Shown piece after piece: positions 26,353 through 32,970 of a DNA stretch of 64,000 bases. The DNA lies in the NCBI GenBank assembly GCA_963837425.1, contig CAWINH010000005.1, positions 124,001 through 188,000 of the forward strand, given 5' to 3'. Below the pieces are notes generated by a model that saw nothing but the letters and a program-made list of their open reading frames with translations, was not told where the DNA came from and searched no databases. Positions within the stretch are counted from its first letter, which is position 1. Each line of letters begins with the position of its first letter. The position numbers were made by a program, and so were the translations under genes. The stretch comes from CAWINH01 sp963837425 (GTDB lineage Bacteria; Chloroflexota; Limnocylindria; QHBO01).

Positions 26353-26889
26353 TCAGGCGGCGCCCTCGGTCCGTGACTTCTGATCGGCGACGGCGCTCAG
26401 CACGCCGGCGAGGTTGCGGAGGTTGGCCGCCAGCACTGCGGCGAATCCGGTCAGCGGGCCGGCGATGCCGCCCGCCAGCCGGCCGAGCAGGACCTCGCGG
26501 GTTGGCAGGCTCGCCAGCCGCGCCAGGCTGTCGGCGTCGATCGTTGCCGGTCCGACCACGCCGCCGCGCAGGGAGACCACGCGAGCGTAGGGCCGGAACG
26601 CGTCCTGCAGGGCCTTGGCCAGGGTGACCTCGTCTCCATCGATCGTGGCCAGCGCGGTCGGCCCCTCGAGCATCGGCTTCAGCTCGGCGCGTCCCGCCTC
26701 ATCGGCTGCAATCTTGAGGAGGCGGTTCTTCGCGATGTGGAACTCGACGCCCGCGGAGCGCAGCGATCGACGCACGACCTGCATGTCCGCGACCTTCAGC
26801 CCCCGGTAGTCCGCCACCGCGATCGCCGAGTTGGCGCGGAGCATCTCCGCGAGCTTCGCGACCGCCTGGCGCTTGACATCGGTCGTCAT
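26353..26889 (-). CDS. rplJ: 50S ribosomal protein L10
   Basis: 178 residues from the ATG at 26887-26889, beginning MTTDVKRQAVAKLAEML and containing SAIAVADYRGLKVADMQVVR, the 23S-binding part. The C-terminal helix binds L7/L12 dimers. An AGGAGGT ribosome-binding site sits 8 bases upstream. The open frame extends 36 codons further up, but that stretch falls in the structured leader and is not L10-like. Confidence 0.95.
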   Translation of the reverse strand: MTTDVKRQAVAKLAEMLRANSAIAVADYRGLKVADMQVVRRSLRSAGVEFHIAKNRLLKIAADEAGRAELKPMLEGPTALATIDGDEVTLAKALQDAFRPYARVVSLRGGVVGPATIDADSLARLASLPTREVLLGRLAGGIAGPLTGFAAVLAANLRNLAGVLSAVADQKSRTEGAA

Positions 26890-27064
26890 GGGTTGTCCGG
26901 GCACCTCCTGGTGAACAAAAAGGTCCTCGCGCGCGTAAGCACGAGGACCCCACTGGCTCTCCAGGGCGGTTCGTGCCTCGGCGTGCCGCTGGCTCATGGG
27001 CCTGCGATTGGCCCGGGACTCGCACCCGGCGCACAGCGCTGTCTTTGGCTATCGGGTTGTGCGG
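26890..27064 (-). promoter_or_regulatory. L10 (rplJ) leader, probable autoregulatory RNA
   Basis: The transcript between the rplJ promoter and ATG is about 170 bases, GC-rich and able to fold. It contains the segment GATAGCCAAAGACAGC near its 5' end, like L10-leader RNAs where L10-L12 binds to repress rplJL. Exact boundaries are approximate. A covariance-model match would confirm it. Confidence 0.55.
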
Positions 27065-27070
27065 TGGCCG

Positions 27071-27099
27071 ATGGTAGCCGGTCCAGAGTGGCCCGGCAA
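27071..27099 (-). promoter_or_regulatory. Promoter of rplJL
   Basis: Minus strand: TTGCCG (27094-27099), 17 bases, TACCAT (27071-27076). It lies in the 309-base gap between rplA and rplJ and would start the L10 leader near 27064. Confidence 0.6.
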
Positions 27100-27198
27100 C
27101 TCGGGGTGCGCTTCGCAGGCGGGCGCTCGCGAGACGTGAACGACAGGCGGCGATCGATCGGCCTTGTCCGCCTCTCCCTTCAGCGAGCGCCTCTCCCC

Positions 27199-27906
27199 TC
27201 AGCCAGCGGCCGCGGCCAGCGCCGACGGAATGTCGACGTGGACCCCGGGGCCCATCGTCGGCGCCAGCGTCAGGCTCCGCATGTAGGTTCCCTTCGCGCC
27301 GGACGGACGCGCGCGATTGATCGCATCCACCAGGGTCGCCAGGTTGGCACGCAGCTGGTCCGGCGAGAAGCTGGCGCGCCCCACGATGACGTGGACGATC
27401 CCGGCCCGGTCGACCTTGAACTCGACCCGGCCCGACTTCACCTCGCCGACCGCTCGCTCGATGTCGAACGTGACGGTCCCCGACTTCGGGTTCGGCATCA
27501 GGCCACGCGGCCCGAGCTTCTTTCCCAGCCGCCCGACCATGCCCATCATGTCCGGCGCGGCGACGGCGACGTCGAAGTCGAACCAGCCGGCATCGATCTT
27601 CTTCACGAGGTCATCGCCGCCGACCTCGTCGGCACCGGCCTGCAGCGCCTCCTGGGCCTTCTCGCCCTGGGCGAAGACGATGACCCGCGTGGTCTTCCCG
27701 GTGCCGTGCGGCAGGACGACGGTGCCCCGTACGAGCTGGTCCGCGTGACGCGGGTCGATGCCCAGGCGGAGGTGCGCCTCCACGGTGGAGTCGAACTTCG
27801 TGATCGCCAGCTTCGGGATCAGCTCGCAGGCCTCCCCGATTTCGTAGCGGCGCCCGGCCTCCAGGAGCTTTGCCGCCTCGAGGTACTTCCGACCGTGCCC
27901 GGCCAT
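27199..27906 (-). CDS. rplA: 50S ribosomal protein L1
   Basis: 235 residues starting MAGHGRKYLEAAKLLE. The signature around LGPRGLMPNPKSGTV, followed by KSGRVEFKVDRAGIVH, is intact. L1 forms the mobile stalk at the E site and in many bacteria represses the rplK-rplA message. Its ATG overlaps the rplK stop by one base (TGATG). Confidence 0.97.
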   Translation of the reverse strand: MAGHGRKYLEAAKLLEAGRRYEIGEACELIPKLAITKFDSTVEAHLRLGIDPRHADQLVRGTVVLPHGTGKTTRVIVFAQGEKAQEALQAGADEVGGDDLVKKIDAGWFDFDVAVAAPDMMGMVGRLGKKLGPRGLMPNPKSGTVTFDIERAVGEVKSGRVEFKVDRAGIVHVIVGRASFSPDQLRANLATLVDAINRARPSGAKGTYMRSLTLAPTMGPGVHVDIPSALAAAAG

Positions 27907-28331
27907 CAGTCCGCCACCTCGATGCCCATGCTGCGCGCGGTGCCGGCGATGATCCGCATCGCGTGCTCGACGTCGTTCGCGTTGAGATCGGCCATCTTCG
28001 TCTCCGCGATCTCGCGCAGCTGGGCCTGGCTCACGCTCCCGACCTTCTCGCGGTTCGGCTCGGCCGACCCCGATTCGACGCCCGCGGCGCGCTTCAGGAG
28101 CGCGGCGGCCAGCGGGGCCTTCGTCACGAACGTGAACGAGCGGTCCTCGTAGACGGTGATCTCGGCCGGGACGACGTAGCCGCGCTGGCTCGCGGTCCGC
28201 TCGTTGAAGGCCTTGATGAACTCCATGATGTTGATCCCGTGCTGGCCGAGCGCGGGACCCACCGGCGGCGCGGCGGTTGCGGCTCCCGCGGGTGCCTGCA
28301 CCTTCAGGATGGTTCGGATCTTCTTCGCCAT
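27906..28331 (-). CDS. rplK: 50S ribosomal protein L11
   Basis: 141 residues starting MAKKIRTILKVQAPAGAATA, with GPALGQHGINIMEF in the N-terminal domain and the C-terminal rRNA-binding domain ending MGIEVAD. L11 forms the GTPase-associated centre and is needed for RelA activation. A GTG three codons earlier is open but less likely. It follows nusG by about 95 bases. Confidence 0.96.
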   Translation of the reverse strand: MAKKIRTILKVQAPAGAATAAPPVGPALGQHGINIMEFIKAFNERTASQRGYVVPAEITVYEDRSFTFVTKAPLAAALLKRAAGVESGSAEPNREKVGSVSQAQLREIAETKMADLNANDVEHAMRIIAGTARSMGIEVAD

Positions 28332-28426
28332 GGTTCGCACTCCTCGAGGTGCTGACGGAGCGGGTCACGCTCCTCCCTCTTGCTGGCGCGGCCGCCGGAG
28401 CGGCCGCATCGGTCTATCCGGTTCGC

Positions 28427-29035
28427 CTACAGCTTCTCGATCTGCAGGAAATCGAGCTCAACCGGCGTCTCGCGGCCGAAGATGCTGACGAGCACCTTCA
28501 CCTTGTTGCGCTCGGGGTTCACCTCGTCCACGGTGCCGATGAACTCTGCGAACGGCCCGTCCTTGACCCGGACGCTCTGGCCCTTCGTAAACTGGACCTT
28601 GAACTTCGGTGCCTCGACCCCCATCTGCTTGAGGATCTTCTTGACCTCGTTCTCCATGAGCGGGGTCGGCCGATTGCCCGAGCCGACGAAGCTCGTGACG
28701 CCCGGGGTGTTGCGCACGACGTACCACGATTCGTCGCTCATCACCATCTCGACGAGGACATAGCCGGGGAAGACCTTCTTGTTGACGGTCTGCCGCTGGC
28801 CGTTCTTGATCTCGATCTCTTCTTCCATGGGCACAAGCACCTGGAAGATCTGGTCCTCGACGCCCATCGACTCGATGCGGTGCTCGAGGTTGGCCTTCAC
28901 CTTGTTCTCGTAGCCGGAGTAGGTGTGGATCACGTACCAGTGCTTGCCGGTGCCCTCGTCGGCGGGGAGCGGCGCCTCGCGCGACAGTCGGGCCGCCTGC
29001 GTCGCCTCCGTGGTGCGCGTCTGCTCGTCGCTCAT
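28427..29035 (-). CDS. nusG: Transcription termination/antitermination protein NusG
   Basis: 202 residues. After an acidic N-terminal extension of about 30 residues comes the NGN domain (KHWYVIHTYSGYENKVKANL) and then the KOW domain (QSVRVKDGPFAEFIGTVDEV). NusG binds RNA polymerase and links it to S10 or Rho. The ATG overlaps the secE stop by 4 bases. Confidence 0.96.
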   Translation of the reverse strand: MSDEQTRTTEATQAARLSREAPLPADEGTGKHWYVIHTYSGYENKVKANLEHRIESMGVEDQIFQVLVPMEEEIEIKNGQRQTVNKKVFPGYVLVEMVMSDESWYVVRNTPGVTSFVGSGNRPTPLMENEVKKILKQMGVEAPKFKVQFTKGQSVRVKDGPFAEFIGTVDEVNPERNKVKVLVSIFGRETPVELDFLQIEKL

Positions 29036-29223
29036 TGGGTGACCAGGATCTTCTCCACGACGCCGTGCAGGCCGAGGTCGAGGATCGAGATGTAGGCGCC
29101 CACCGCGACCGAGACCGCGATCACGATGAGCGTCAGGTTGATCACCGTCTGGCGATCCGGCCACGCAACCTTGCGGAGCTCGGAGATCGACTCGGTGACG
29201 TATTCGCGGAGGTTATTGAACAC
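29032..29223 (-). CDS. secE: Preprotein translocase subunit SecE (GTG start)
   Basis: 63 residues from the GTG at 29221-29223: FNNLREYVTESISELRKVAWPDRQ, then one membrane helix (about 30-50). This is the single-helix SecE of most non-enteric bacteria; the WPDR amphipathic segment is the family hallmark. SecE clamps SecY in the translocon. The usual rpmG-tRNA-Trp-secE-nusG arrangement supports the call. Confidence 0.9.
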   Translation of the reverse strand: MFNNLREYVTESISELRKVAWPDRQTVINLTLIVIAVSVAVGAYISILDLGLHGVVEKILVTQ

Positions 29224-29289
29224 GATGGCTGGCTGCCTACTCCTTGCGAGCGCCGCTTCGGTGAGGAGCGCCGCTCCGGGGGGATGAGC

Positions 29290-29365
29290 TGGCAGGGGCG
29301 ACAGGACTCGAACCTGCAACCGCTGGTTTTGGAGACCAGTGCTCTACCAGTTGAGCTACACCCCT
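29290..29365 (-). tRNA. tRNA-Trp (CCA)
   Basis: Full cloverleaf on the minus strand with acceptor stem AGGGGTG/CGCCCCT. The anticodon arm CTGGT-CTCCAAA-ACCAG gives anticodon CCA. The 3' CCA is encoded (29290-29292). It lies between secE and rpmG, the usual place. Confidence 0.95.
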
Positions 29366-29404
29366 ACCGACACTTCGATGACCGACTTCGATGCGAGCGC
29401 CTCG

Positions 29405-29569
29405 CTACTTCGTCTCCCGGTGCAGCGTGTGCTGCCGGCAGCGCGGGCAGAACTTGTTCAGCTCGAGCCGCCCCGGGTCGTTCTTCTTGTTCTTCCGCGT
29501 GCTGTACGTGCGTTCCCGACAGACGGTGCACGCCAGGCTGATCACGGGTCGATTCTCGGCCTTGGCCAC
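29405..29569 (-). CDS. rpmG: 50S ribosomal protein L33 (GTG start)
   Basis: A 54-residue gene too short for a simple ORF scan. It reads from the GTG at 29567-29569 as MAKAENRPVISLACTVCRER..., ending HTLHRETK. Two CxxC pairs (Cys14/Cys17 and Cys41/Cys44) make it the zinc-binding form of L33. A GAGG ribosome-binding site is upstream, and a near-consensus promoter lies about 90 bases further up. Confidence 0.93.
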   Translation of the reverse strand: MAKAENRPVISLACTVCRERTYSTRKNKKNDPGRLELNKFCPRCRQHTLHRETK

Positions 29570-29657
29570 GTTGGTTCGTCCTCATCGCTCACCCGGTTCG
29601 CTCGTCGAAATACCGCCCACGCGAAACTAAGGCTGGTCACCGGGGGAAGCTCGGGTG

Positions 29658-29686
29658 ATTCTAGGTTGCGCCGAGGGGGGTGTCAA
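29658..29686 (-). promoter_or_regulatory. Promoter of rpmG-tRNA-Trp-secE-nusG
   Basis: Minus strand: TTGACA (29681-29686), 17 bases, TAGAAT (29658-29663). A strong match upstream of rpmG, with nothing else on that strand nearby. Confidence 0.82.
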
Positions 29687-30153
29687 CGCGATCCGCGTTG
29701 ATGGCCGCCAGTTCCCCACGCCTTGGCGTCAGCCCCGACCTTGGCGTCAGCCCGACCTTGGCGTCAGCCCCGACGCCTGGCCGCCAGCTCCCACGCCCTG
29801 CCGGGAGTCAGCCAGCGACGCTATCGGCGAAGGAGTGCCCGGTTCGTTCGCCGTCGGCGTCGCTCGGTGACGAAACGGCCCGTGCGCGGGGCATGTGAGG
29901 CGGTTCGTTCGCCGTTGTCGTCGCTGCGTGACGCTCGAGGGGACCGCTGACGCTCCGGCATCGCGCTCTCCCCACCCGCGCGGGGCAGCGACCGGGGGCC
30001 ACCCGCCCCGGACCGCGTAACAGGCGTCGGGATCCCGCGCATCGAGCGCGGGGATGACACGGGGCCCCGGGGTCGCACCCCAGGGAGTGCCACCCTCACG
30101 GAGCGCCACCCTGGCGGAATGCCACACTCCGGGGTCGCGCCACGCCCCGGTGC
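29687..30153. repeat. Non-coding spacer with short tandem repeats
   Basis: No convincing gene. It contains three copies of CCTTGGCGTCAGCCCCGA (29721-29738, 29739-29755 with one base missing, 29756-29773). A diverged pair of about 32 bases starts GGTTCGTTCGCCGT (29841 and 29901). Three 16-base units of the GGAGTGCCACCCTCAC type lie at 30084-30131, flanked by CCGGGGTCGC. The open frames through it change composition sharply and look like noise. Confidence 0.7.
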
Positions 30154-31236
30154 TCAACCCCGGGGAGTGCTGGTCTCCATCGCGTCGGGCGCGGGGGCAG
30201 GCGGGTTCGCCCCGCGCCGTGCCAGCACGACTCGCGTGAACGGCAGCCGGATGTCGCTGAAGACCTCGATGCTGACGAGGAACCCGAGGAGGAGGAACAC
30301 GATCCCCAGCAGCTCCCCGACGAAGAAGGCGCTCGTCGCCCCGAACCGGTTCGCGCCGCTGGTGAACGCCGGGATCGTCGCGCCGACCGCGATGAGGATG
30401 GTGGCCGGGACCCGGCTCGAGAGCCGTCCGCGGACGAGGTCCCGGGCCGCGCCGGGCAGCGACACAACGAAGTTGACGACGATCGCGATCGGCGCCAGCA
30501 CGAGCGCCCCGACGAACCGGCCGATCCCGTGCTCGGGCGTCAGCGAGTAGCGGATCACGCGCCGCTTGGGCATGAACACGTACGCGCTGTAGATCGCACC
30601 CAGTCCGAGCGAGAACGCACCGGTGACGTTGAAGAACGGGGTGAGCAGGCGCAGGTAGCCAGGCATCAGCTCGCCGGTCGGGATAAGGGTCTGCGGATCC
30701 AGCGAGTAGCCCGGCGCCGGGAGCGAGGCCGTGATCGCCATCACCGCCGCGGCACCGCTCCCGATCACGATCGTGGCGCCGGCGACGTGCGCCCAGCGCG
30801 GATCGCCACGGAAGGCGAGCACCGCGATCGCGATGGCCACGGCCACCGCGATGCCGAAGTAGATGAGGGGCGCAGCGCCCGCGTTCGCGTAGTTCTCCTT
30901 CACCTGACTGAGCGCGGTGAACAGCCCGGCAAGGAGCATCGAGACGGCAAACGCAAAGCCGAACCGGGTGCGGGCCAGCAGGTAGGCGGTCCCCAACCCC
31001 AGCCAGCCGGCGACGTAGACGGCGCCGATGAGGTACCAGGCCCGATACAGTGGCTCGCTCCAACCGAAGGCCCCACCGAGGAATTCGGTACCTGCGCTGA
31101 TGCCGTACCAGAGCAGGCCGATCGTCCACACCAGCTGATACGTCTGGCGCCGACGGAACCACTGGTCGGCGACCAGGACGGCGAACAGGAGCGAGATGAC
31201 GGACGAGCAGAACGGCAGGACGACGTTCGCGTTCAC
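30154..31236 (-). CDS. Multi-pass membrane protein of unknown function
   Basis: 360 residues from a GTG start with AGGAGG about 12 bases upstream. There are about nine hydrophobic segments from residue 5 onward, two charged cytoplasmic loops, and a Pro/Ala-rich C-terminus. I recognise no family motif. It lies between the tRNA-Tyr/Thr pair and rpmG on the same strand, so the tRNA promoter may drive it, but the repeat-rich gap separates it from rpmG. Confidence 0.75.
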   Translation of the reverse strand: MNANVVLPFCSSVISLLFAVLVADQWFRRRQTYQLVWTIGLLWYGISAGTEFLGGAFGWSEPLYRAWYLIGAVYVAGWLGLGTAYLLARTRFGFAFAVSMLLAGLFTALSQVKENYANAGAAPLIYFGIAVAVAIAIAVLAFRGDPRWAHVAGATIVIGSGAAAVMAITASLPAPGYSLDPQTLIPTGELMPGYLRLLTPFFNVTGAFSLGLGAIYSAYVFMPKRRVIRYSLTPEHGIGRFVGALVLAPIAIVVNFVVSLPGAARDLVRGRLSSRVPATILIAVGATIPAFTSGANRFGATSAFFVGELLGIVFLLLGFLVSIEVFSDIRLPFTRVVLARRGANPPAPAPDAMETSTPRG

Positions 31237-31376
31237 TGGCGACTAAGGCCTCCTGTGGCGGCGGAGCTCATGGCCCCGGTCCCGTGGCCTGACCGGCGTG
31301 GTCCACTATGCCGCGTGAGGTCGTCTCGGCGCAACTCTCAGGTTATCTGCGCAAATCTCGTCGCTGGATCGGGGGA

Positions 31377-31452
31377 TGGAGCCCACGTCCGGGCTCGAAC
31401 CGGAGACCTCTTCCTTACCAAGGAAGTGCTCTGCCAACTGAGCTACGTGGGC
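31377..31452 (-). tRNA. tRNA-Thr (GGT)
   Basis: Acceptor GCCCACG/CGTGGGC. The anticodon arm CTTCC-TTGGTAA-GGAAG gives anticodon GGT; 3' CCA encoded at 31377-31379. It is 18 bases downstream of tRNA-Tyr and probably cotranscribed. Confidence 0.95.
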
Positions 31453-31470
31453 CCGCCGCCGGAGTGAACC

Positions 31471-31556
31471 TGGTGGGCAGGGAGGGAATCGAACCCCCAC
31501 AGTCGAAAGACGGCTGATCTACAGTCAGCGGAGCTCACCACCTGCTCAACCTACCC
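31471..31556 (-). tRNA. tRNA-Tyr (GTA)
   Basis: An 86-base class II tRNA with a long variable arm, acceptor GGGTAGG/CCTGCCC and anticodon arm GCTGA-CTGTAGA-TCAGC (GTA). The 3' CCA is encoded. Tyr-Thr ahead of the secE-nusG region is also the enteric order. Confidence 0.95.
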
Positions 31557-31566
31557 ACTGCTCGTT

Positions 31567-31594
31567 CGATCGGCCGGTGGTGCGCGGCCGATCG
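31567..31594 (-). promoter_or_regulatory. Perfect hairpin at the 5' end of the tRNA-Tyr/Thr transcript
   Basis: CGATCGGCCG (31567-31576) and CGGCCGATCG (31585-31594) form a 10-bp stem with an 8-base loop. It lies between the promoter's expected start (about 31595) and the tRNA-Tyr 5' end. It could be a 5' processing or stability element. Confidence 0.55.
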
Positions 31595-31601
31595 GGGGCG
31601 C

Positions 31602-31630
31602 AGTATATCGGACCCCGAAACGGCGCTCAA
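31602..31630 (-). promoter_or_regulatory. Promoter of tRNA-Tyr/tRNA-Thr
   Basis: Minus strand: TTGAGC (31625-31630), 17 bases, TATACT (31602-31607), with transcription expected to begin at the hairpin about 8 bases further on. Confidence 0.78.
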
Positions 31631-31637
31631 GCGAGAA

Positions 31638-31670
31638 GCGGTCCGGGAGTCGAGGCACCTCCCGGACCGC
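31638..31670 (-). terminator. Terminator after the GltD-like/membrane protein operon
   Basis: GCGGTCCGGGAG and CTCCCGGACCGC form a perfect 12-bp stem with a 9-base loop just after the stop at 31677. On the minus strand a short pyrimidine run (TTCTCGCTT) follows, so it is a GC-rich intrinsic terminator with a weak U tract. Confidence 0.75.
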
Positions 31671-31676
31671 CATCGG

Positions 31677-32342
31677 TCAGGACTCGGCAGGCATCGCCCC
31701 CGGCTCCTGGCCCTCGGCCTCCACGGCTCCAATCCGGGACATGAATCGCCAGAACAGGTACGCCCCGCTAAGGCCGACCAGCACCATGGCGGCGATAAGG
31801 ATCGGCCAGGCCAGCGGGTTCGCCACACCCGCCTCGTCGGCGGCGCTCAGCGCCCCGGGGATCCAGCCCAGTCCGAAGCCGTCCAGGCGATCCACCTGGT
31901 CCGCGGCCTCGAGGCCGTAGACCTGCGGAATGATGTACAGCACCGAGGAGATCACGAGCACGATGCTCACCCAGCGCCACGCGACCGGGTCGTCGTCGGC
32001 GTCGCGGAGCAGCTTGATCATCAATGCCCAGAAGAGACCCACCGTGGCCAGCGGCGCCGTGATCGGGAGGCCGAGCCCGATATAGAGGTTCGGCATCAGG
32101 AAGACCATCGACAGCGCCAGTGTCAGCAGCATCAGCCCGTCCCGGATCAGGACGTACGAGAGCCACCACACGTCGCCGCCGAACCGGAGCGTCAGGGTCT
32201 GGAGGAAGCGGATCACGTACGGGCGGGCGAAGTGCAGGGCCAGGGTGAACGCCCACAGGATGGGCAGCACCGCGGCGAGCGACAGGACCAACCATCCCGA
32301 GCCTCCGTGGGTCAGGGCGGTGGCCAGATCGTCAGCTGACAT
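31677..32342 (-). CDS. Membrane subunit B of a putative redox complex
   Basis: 221 residues with about five membrane helices. It is clearly paralogous to the adjacent gene: both share the segment LALHFARPYV / VALHLARPYM near residue 35, then LR.G.D.WW..YV..RD, and an LPITA/LPITG motif. A charged C-terminal tail follows. Only one histidine (in LH.ARPY) is shared by the pair, so haem binding is not evident. It overlaps the upstream membrane gene by 11 bases. Function unknown; it probably forms a heterodimeric membrane anchor. Confidence 0.75.
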   Translation of the reverse strand: MSADDLATALTHGGSGWLVLSLAAVLPILWAFTLALHFARPYVIRFLQTLTLRFGGDVWWLSYVLIRDGLMLLTLALSMVFLMPNLYIGLGLPITAPLATVGLFWALMIKLLRDADDDPVAWRWVSIVLVISSVLYIIPQVYGLEAADQVDRLDGFGLGWIPGALSAADEAGVANPLAWPILIAAMVLVGLSGAYLFWRFMSRIGAVEAEGQEPGAMPAES

Positions 32343-32970
32343 GTGTCTCTCCCTTCCATGGCGCGGCTGCCTTGGGCCGCGGTGCGGCCTGGCGCAGGTT
32401 GTAGACGACGGCGTAGATGCCCATGATCCCGACCGCGAGTGCGGACAGGTAGCTCAGCCACAGGCCCCATCCGGGGTTCTGCGACGAGACGAGGATCGAG
32501 GCCAGCTGGCTCGCCACGCTGTTGTCGATCTCCGTGAGCTGGACGCCAAGCAGGTACGGAACCAGGTAGAGGACCGCGCCGGCACCGATGAGGATCGTCT
32601 GCCAGCGAATGTTGCGAACGTCGTTCTCCCCCTTCGAGACGAGCTTGAGGAGCAGAGCGCCGAACGCGCAGACCGCCGCCACGCTGCCGGTGATCGGCAG
32701 GTCCTGGTTGCTCACCACGTCGGGGTAGAAGAAGATGAAGCTGCCCAGGAACACCTGCAGCAGCAGGATGTCGCGCAGCGCGACGTAGATGATCCACCAC
32801 AGGTCGGCCCCGAGCCGCAGCGTGAACTTCCGCACGTTCGCGACCATGTAGGGGCGCGCAAGGTGGAGCGCCACGGTGAGCAGCCAGATGGCCACCAGCG
32901 CCGCGCCAATGGTTCCCTCGACGAAGGCCTCGCCGGCGTCGAAGAAGCCCGATACCTGTTCGATGGTCAT
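32332..32970 (-). CDS. Membrane subunit A of a putative redox complex
   Basis: 212 residues, about five membrane helices, paralogous to the next gene (shared LH.ARPY, LR.GADLWW.IYVALRD and LPITG motifs). The ATG overlaps the stop of the flavoprotein gene by 4 bases, and its own stop lies inside the next gene, so all three are translationally coupled. This points to one complex in which the two proteins hold the flavoprotein at the membrane, perhaps passing electrons to quinone. I recognise no named family. Confidence 0.75.
   Translation of the reverse strand: MTIEQVSGFFDAGEAFVEGTIGAALVAIWLLTVALHLARPYMVANVRKFTLRLGADLWWIIYVALRDILLLQVFLGSFIFFYPDVVSNQDLPITGSVAAVCAFGALLLKLVSKGENDVRNIRWQTILIGAGAVLYLVPYLLGVQLTEIDNSVASQLASILVSSQNPGWGLWLSYLSALAVGIMGIYAVVYNLRQAAPRPKAAAPWKGETHVS

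Noticed and set aside
26353..26997. Longer rplJ starting 36 codons upstream
   Set aside because: The extra part lies in the leader, lacks L10 similarity, and the internal ATG has a much better ribosome-binding site.
29721..29773. Possible CRISPR array
   Set aside because: The 17-18 base units are directly adjacent without spacers, and no cas gene is present in the window.
29747..31162. A 471-codon minus-strand frame overlapping the membrane protein
   Set aside because: It is out of frame with the hydrophobic 360-aa gene, is Arg/Gly/Pro-rich without pattern, and crosses the repeat spacer.
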